Shown here: positions 6,818-8,123 of the stretch, piece after piece
How positions within the stretch are numbered: the stretch's first letter is position 1
Layout: each line of letters starts with the position of its first letter
Source: JBLHKE01 sp047619485
GTDB lineage: Bacteria; Verrucomicrobiota; Verrucomicrobiia; Verrucomicrobiales; DEV007
NCBI GenBank assembly: GCA_047619485.1
Contig: JBLHKE010000336.1
Location: 1-8,123 of the forward strand
Direction of reading: 5' to 3'
Length of the DNA: 8,123 nt
Made by a program: the position numbers and the translations under genes
The notes under the pieces: generated by a model
Database searches by the model: none
Told to the model about the DNA's origin: nothing
What the model saw: only the letters and a program-made list of their open reading frames with translations

Positions 6818-7207
6818 CTATCGGGTTGGGCGGTCTTGAAAAAGGTGACTATCTACCGCCCGTATCAGGACGTCGGCAGGCATTGGTTTCGGGAGGTGCT
6901 GTACGTTGGGTCCCTGGATGAGGTGCCTTGCGTTGGTCGAGGCGGACAGGAGGATGACCGGCACCTGGGCGAGTGCTGGATGCGAGCGGAGCTGGTGGAA
7001 TATTTCGTCGCCGGACAGTTCGGGCATGATCAGATCGAGGAGAATCAGGTTCGGTCGCCACTCGATCGCGATGGTTCGGCTCTCCGAGGGATCGTTGACA
7101 CAACGGACTTCGATTCCTCGATGACCATCTAAATTCATCGCCAGCAGTTCGGTAAAACACGGCTCATCGTCGATGATCAGAACCCTCTTTTTAGATCTTC
7201 TATTCAC
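6818..7207 (-). CDS. Stand-alone receiver-domain response regulator, first gene of the operon
   Basis: I place the start at GTG 7207 because AGAGGAG lies eight bases upstream; the in-frame ATG at 7231 has no comparable ribosome-binding site and would add eight residues. From the GTG the protein is 129 residues, the same length as its neighbour. It is a single receiver domain: Asp13-Asp14 in VLIIDDE, phospho-acceptor Asp58 in LILLDLIMPE, Ser88 in VILLSAS as the switch residue, and Lys107 in LPKPMP. No output domain is present. It resembles the two downstream receivers (DDExxFxxLxxxNL) but is the most diverged, with Asn-Leu-Ile-Leu-Leu-Asp and an EL-SG loop after the active Asp. It is transcribed away from the histidine kinase gene, from the shared 357-bp control region. 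Confidence 0.9.
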   Translation of the reverse strand: MNRRSKKRVLIIDDEPCFTELLAMNLDGHRGIEVRCVNDPSESRTIAIEWRPNLILLDLIMPELSGDEIFHQLRSHPALAQVPVILLSASTNARHLIQGPNVQHLPKPMPADVLIRAVDSHLFQDRPTR

Positions 7208-7215
7208 GTCACAGT

Positions 7216-7222
7216 CTCCTCT
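7216..7222 (-). promoter_or_regulatory. Ribosome-binding site deciding the GTG start at 7207
   Basis: Reads AGAGGAG on the minus strand, eight bases before GTG 7207. It is the only strong Shine-Dalgarno near this gene and lies inside the alternative longer reading from ATG 7231, which argues for the GTG. Confidence 0.7.
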
Positions 7223-7279
7223 AACCAACATGAGCCATGGTGATGCTCACGAACTTCTTCAAACCAAAATTGCTGAGTT

Positions 7280-7309
7280 TATATAACAGGGGGAACTCGG
7301 AAAGTGCAA
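7280..7309 (-). promoter_or_regulatory. Candidate sigma70-type promoter for the receiver operon
   Basis: On the minus strand TTGCAC (7309-7304) and TATATA (7285-7280) are separated by 18 bases. Transcription would start near 7273, giving a leader of about 65 bases before the GTG at 7207. The -10 is good (5 of 6); the -35 matches only the first three consensus bases. The dyad at 7310-7320 directly abuts the -35. Confidence 0.45.
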
Positions 7310-7320
7310 TTTACTGTAAA
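7310..7320. promoter_or_regulatory. TTTAC-T-GTAAA dyad (possible operator)
   Basis: Perfect 11-base odd palindrome immediately upstream of the candidate -35 of the receiver operon, a position typical of an activator site. Its core TTAC-N-GTAA recurs at 7423-7431 beside the kinase gene's candidate promoter. Confidence 0.45.
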
Positions 7321-7375
7321 AAAAGTTTGGTGGTGAAAGCGGTAAAAGTCAAGACTGATATCAGTAAAAAAAGTT
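7316..7375. repeat. Direct repeat GTAAAAAAAGTT, two copies
   Basis: The 12-mer GTAAAAAAAGTT occurs at 7316-7327 and 7364-7375, offset 48 bp, each copy starting in the right half of a dyad. A partial match (GTAAAAGT) lies between them at 7342. The A-tracts may bend the DNA or mark repeated protein-binding sites. Confidence 0.5.
7354..7365. promoter_or_regulatory. ACTGATATCAGT palindrome (possible operator)
   Basis: Perfect 12-base palindrome near the middle of the divergent control region, overlapping the second A-tract repeat by two bases. It fits the shape of a dimeric regulator site; no regulator is identified. Confidence 0.4.
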
Positions 7376-7394
7376 CTTAACATTTTCATCATTA

Positions 7395-7423
7395 GTCTGT
7401 AATATGTTGGTTTGATATATAAT
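7395..7423 (+). promoter_or_regulatory. Weak candidate promoter for the sensor kinase gene
   Basis: A perfect TATAAT lies at 7418-7423. The hexamer 17 bases upstream (GTCTGT, 7395-7400) does not match a -35, so the site would need an activator. It is supported mainly by the -10 and by the overlapping dyad at 7420-7434. Confidence 0.3.
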
Positions 7424-7434
7424 TACGGTAATTA
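7420..7434. promoter_or_regulatory. TAATTAC-G-GTAATTA dyad (possible operator)
   Basis: Perfect 15-base odd palindrome overlapping the candidate -10 at 7418-7423, where a bound protein would be expected to repress. It contains the TTAC-N-GTAA core shared with the 7310-7320 dyad. Confidence 0.5.
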
Positions 7435-7551
7435 GAGCTGAGATCTATCTTATTTAAAAGGGTCGTTTGTAGTATCCAAGAGTGTGTTAGATTTTGGTGG
7501 GTTTCGAATTGATTGAAAGTCTCTGTGGGGGGCCGGATTTCTTAAACGTTT

Positions 7552-7560
7552 GAGGGAGGA
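7552..7560 (+). promoter_or_regulatory. Strong ribosome-binding site deciding the GTG start at 7565
   Basis: GAGGGAGGA ends four bases before GTG 7565; its GGAGG core ends five bases before it. It is the strongest Shine-Dalgarno in the window and fixes the start of the kinase gene, which has no nearby ATG in frame (the next is codon 22). Confidence 0.8.
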
Positions 7561-7564
7561 AATT

Positions 7565-8123
7565 GTGAACTCTATCTATTTGAGTAATGGTTTGTTTTCA
7601 GGGGTGCCGCTTGCGGGGCTGAAGGCGATGGATATTGAAGTGAAGGAGCGGTGTTACTGTTGCGGAGAAATGATCGAGACGGATGTCGCAGAGGCCGGCG
7701 GGGTGTGTTTACTTATCGAAGGAGAGTTGGAGGTGATTGGCAGTGGCGGCGCTGGGCGTGACTTTGTTCTGGAGCGAATCCAGCGTGGCGATTTTTTTGG
7801 AGGGGGTTTCGTGGGTGAGCACTGCACCGGACATTTGTGTGTGAAGGCGGACGCAACTACGGTGCTCGTGGGCGAGATCCCGGTGGAGAGCTTCGAGAGG
7901 ATCGCGGGTTGTCTGCTGGAGGTTGCCGGGCGGGTCTCCGAGCGGGCGCTGCGCAGGACTCGCGCCTGGAATGCCGCCCTGTGGAATGAACTGCGAGCCG
8001 GTGAGAATTTAAGATCGATCGGCCTGCATACGGGCGCGGTGGTGCACGATCTGATGACCCCGCTGGCAGCGTTGATGCAGACAGCATTCTACCTGAAGCA
8101 GCGTGCGGATGGGGAGCTTGTTC
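7565..8123 (+). CDS. Sensor histidine kinase with N-terminal cNMP-binding-like domain, 3' truncated by window edge
   Basis: Frame runs from GTG 7565, behind a strong Shine-Dalgarno, to the window edge: 186 codons without a stop. Residues about 10-125 resemble a cyclic-nucleotide-binding / CRP-like beta-barrel: CLLIEGELEVIG (48-59), LERIQRGDFFGG (69-80), then an A-D-A-T strand and FERIAG. The loop that normally holds GE(L/I)A and the phosphate-binding Arg is not conserved (GGGFVGEH, GHLCVKA), so classical cAMP binding is doubtful. Seven cysteines fall in residues 30-116 (30, 32, 33, 48, 87, 92, 116) and none after. A helical linker (120-155) leads to the dimerisation/phospho-acceptor helix with H-box VVHDLMTPLAAL, His161 being the predicted phosphorylated residue. 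The ATP-binding domain lies beyond the window. No membrane segment is seen, so it is probably a cytoplasmic sensor. It is divergent from three receiver genes, its likely partners. It is absent from simple ATG-only gene calls. Confidence 0.85.
   Translation, partial: MNSIYLSNGLFSGVPLAGLKAMDIEVKERCYCCGEMIETDVAEAGGVCLLIEGELEVIGSGGAGRDFVLERIQRGDFFGGGFVGEHCTGHLCVKADATTVLVGEIPVESFERIAGCLLEVAGRVSERALRRTRAWNAALWNELRAGENLRSIGLHTGAVVHDLMTPLAALMQTAFYLKQRADGELV

Larger units (their letters stand above)
7208..7564. other. AT-rich divergent intergenic control region
   Basis: These 357 bp lie between two divergently transcribed regulatory genes. They are visibly more AT-rich than the flanking coding DNA, contain no supported gene, and carry three dyads (7310-7320, 7354-7365, 7420-7434), a repeated A-tract motif and candidate promoters in both directions. 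The kinase transcript would have a leader of roughly 135 bases if the 7418-7423 box is its -10. I see no riboswitch or attenuator. Confidence 0.6.

Noticed and set aside
7509..7541. TTGATTGAAA as a -35 for the kinase gene
   Set aside because: No acceptable -10 lies 16-18 bases downstream (GC-rich GGGGGGCCGG follows).
7857..8087. Minus-strand open frame opposite the sensor kinase
   Set aside because: Overlaps the cNMP-domain/H-box coding frame, which has a strong start and clear motifs; the antisense product is Arg/Pro/Ser-rich noise.

Overview
The window looks like a chromosomal segment of a Verrucomicrobiota (PVC superphylum) bacterium. Three things point there: a secreted LamG / bacterial thrombospondin-3 (TSP3) repeat protein with a C-terminal module that I associate with marine Verrucomicrobia; a 'PVC-type' membrane-bound-dehydrogenase beta-propeller fused to HEAT-like helices and a c-type heme domain; and small CheY-like regulators next to an unusual sensor kinase. 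This assignment rests on family recognition, not on a database search.

Layout. (1) 3-2048 (+) is the 3' part of a large extracellular LamG-TSP3-LamG protein whose N terminus lies outside the window. It is followed by a small hairpin and a strong rho-independent terminator (2088-2121). (2) About 2122-3298 is the wreck of an insertion sequence. A minus-strand IS4-family DDE transposase is still readable, but it is broken by a frameshifting insertion bounded by 13-bp direct repeats, by an in-frame TGA, and by missing ends. (3) 3379-5667 (-) encodes an exported dehydrogenase-like beta-propeller / cytochrome c fusion. (4) 5821-7207 (-) is a tight operon of three receiver-domain proteins (order of transcription 7207-6818, 6811-6422, 6411-5821; gaps of 6 and 10 bp) with no DNA-binding output domain. 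(5) 7208-7564 is an AT-rich divergent control region holding several dyads. (6) 7565 to the window end (+) is the start of a sensor histidine kinase with an N-terminal cyclic-nucleotide-binding-like domain; the window ends just after its phospho-acceptor histidine.

How it fits together. The divergent kinase and the three receiver proteins are the most interesting unit. They look like a small two-component or phosphorelay module. Its sensory domain is a cNMP-binding fold that is rich in cysteine and lacks the usual cAMP-contact residues. Two copies of a TTAC-N-GTAA dyad lie in the shared control region, one abutting the predicted -35 of the receiver operon and the other overlapping a possible -10 of the kinase gene, so co-regulation of both arms is plausible. 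The dehydrogenase/cytochrome gene lies 153 bp downstream of the receiver operon on the same strand with no clear terminator between, so read-through is possible but unproven.
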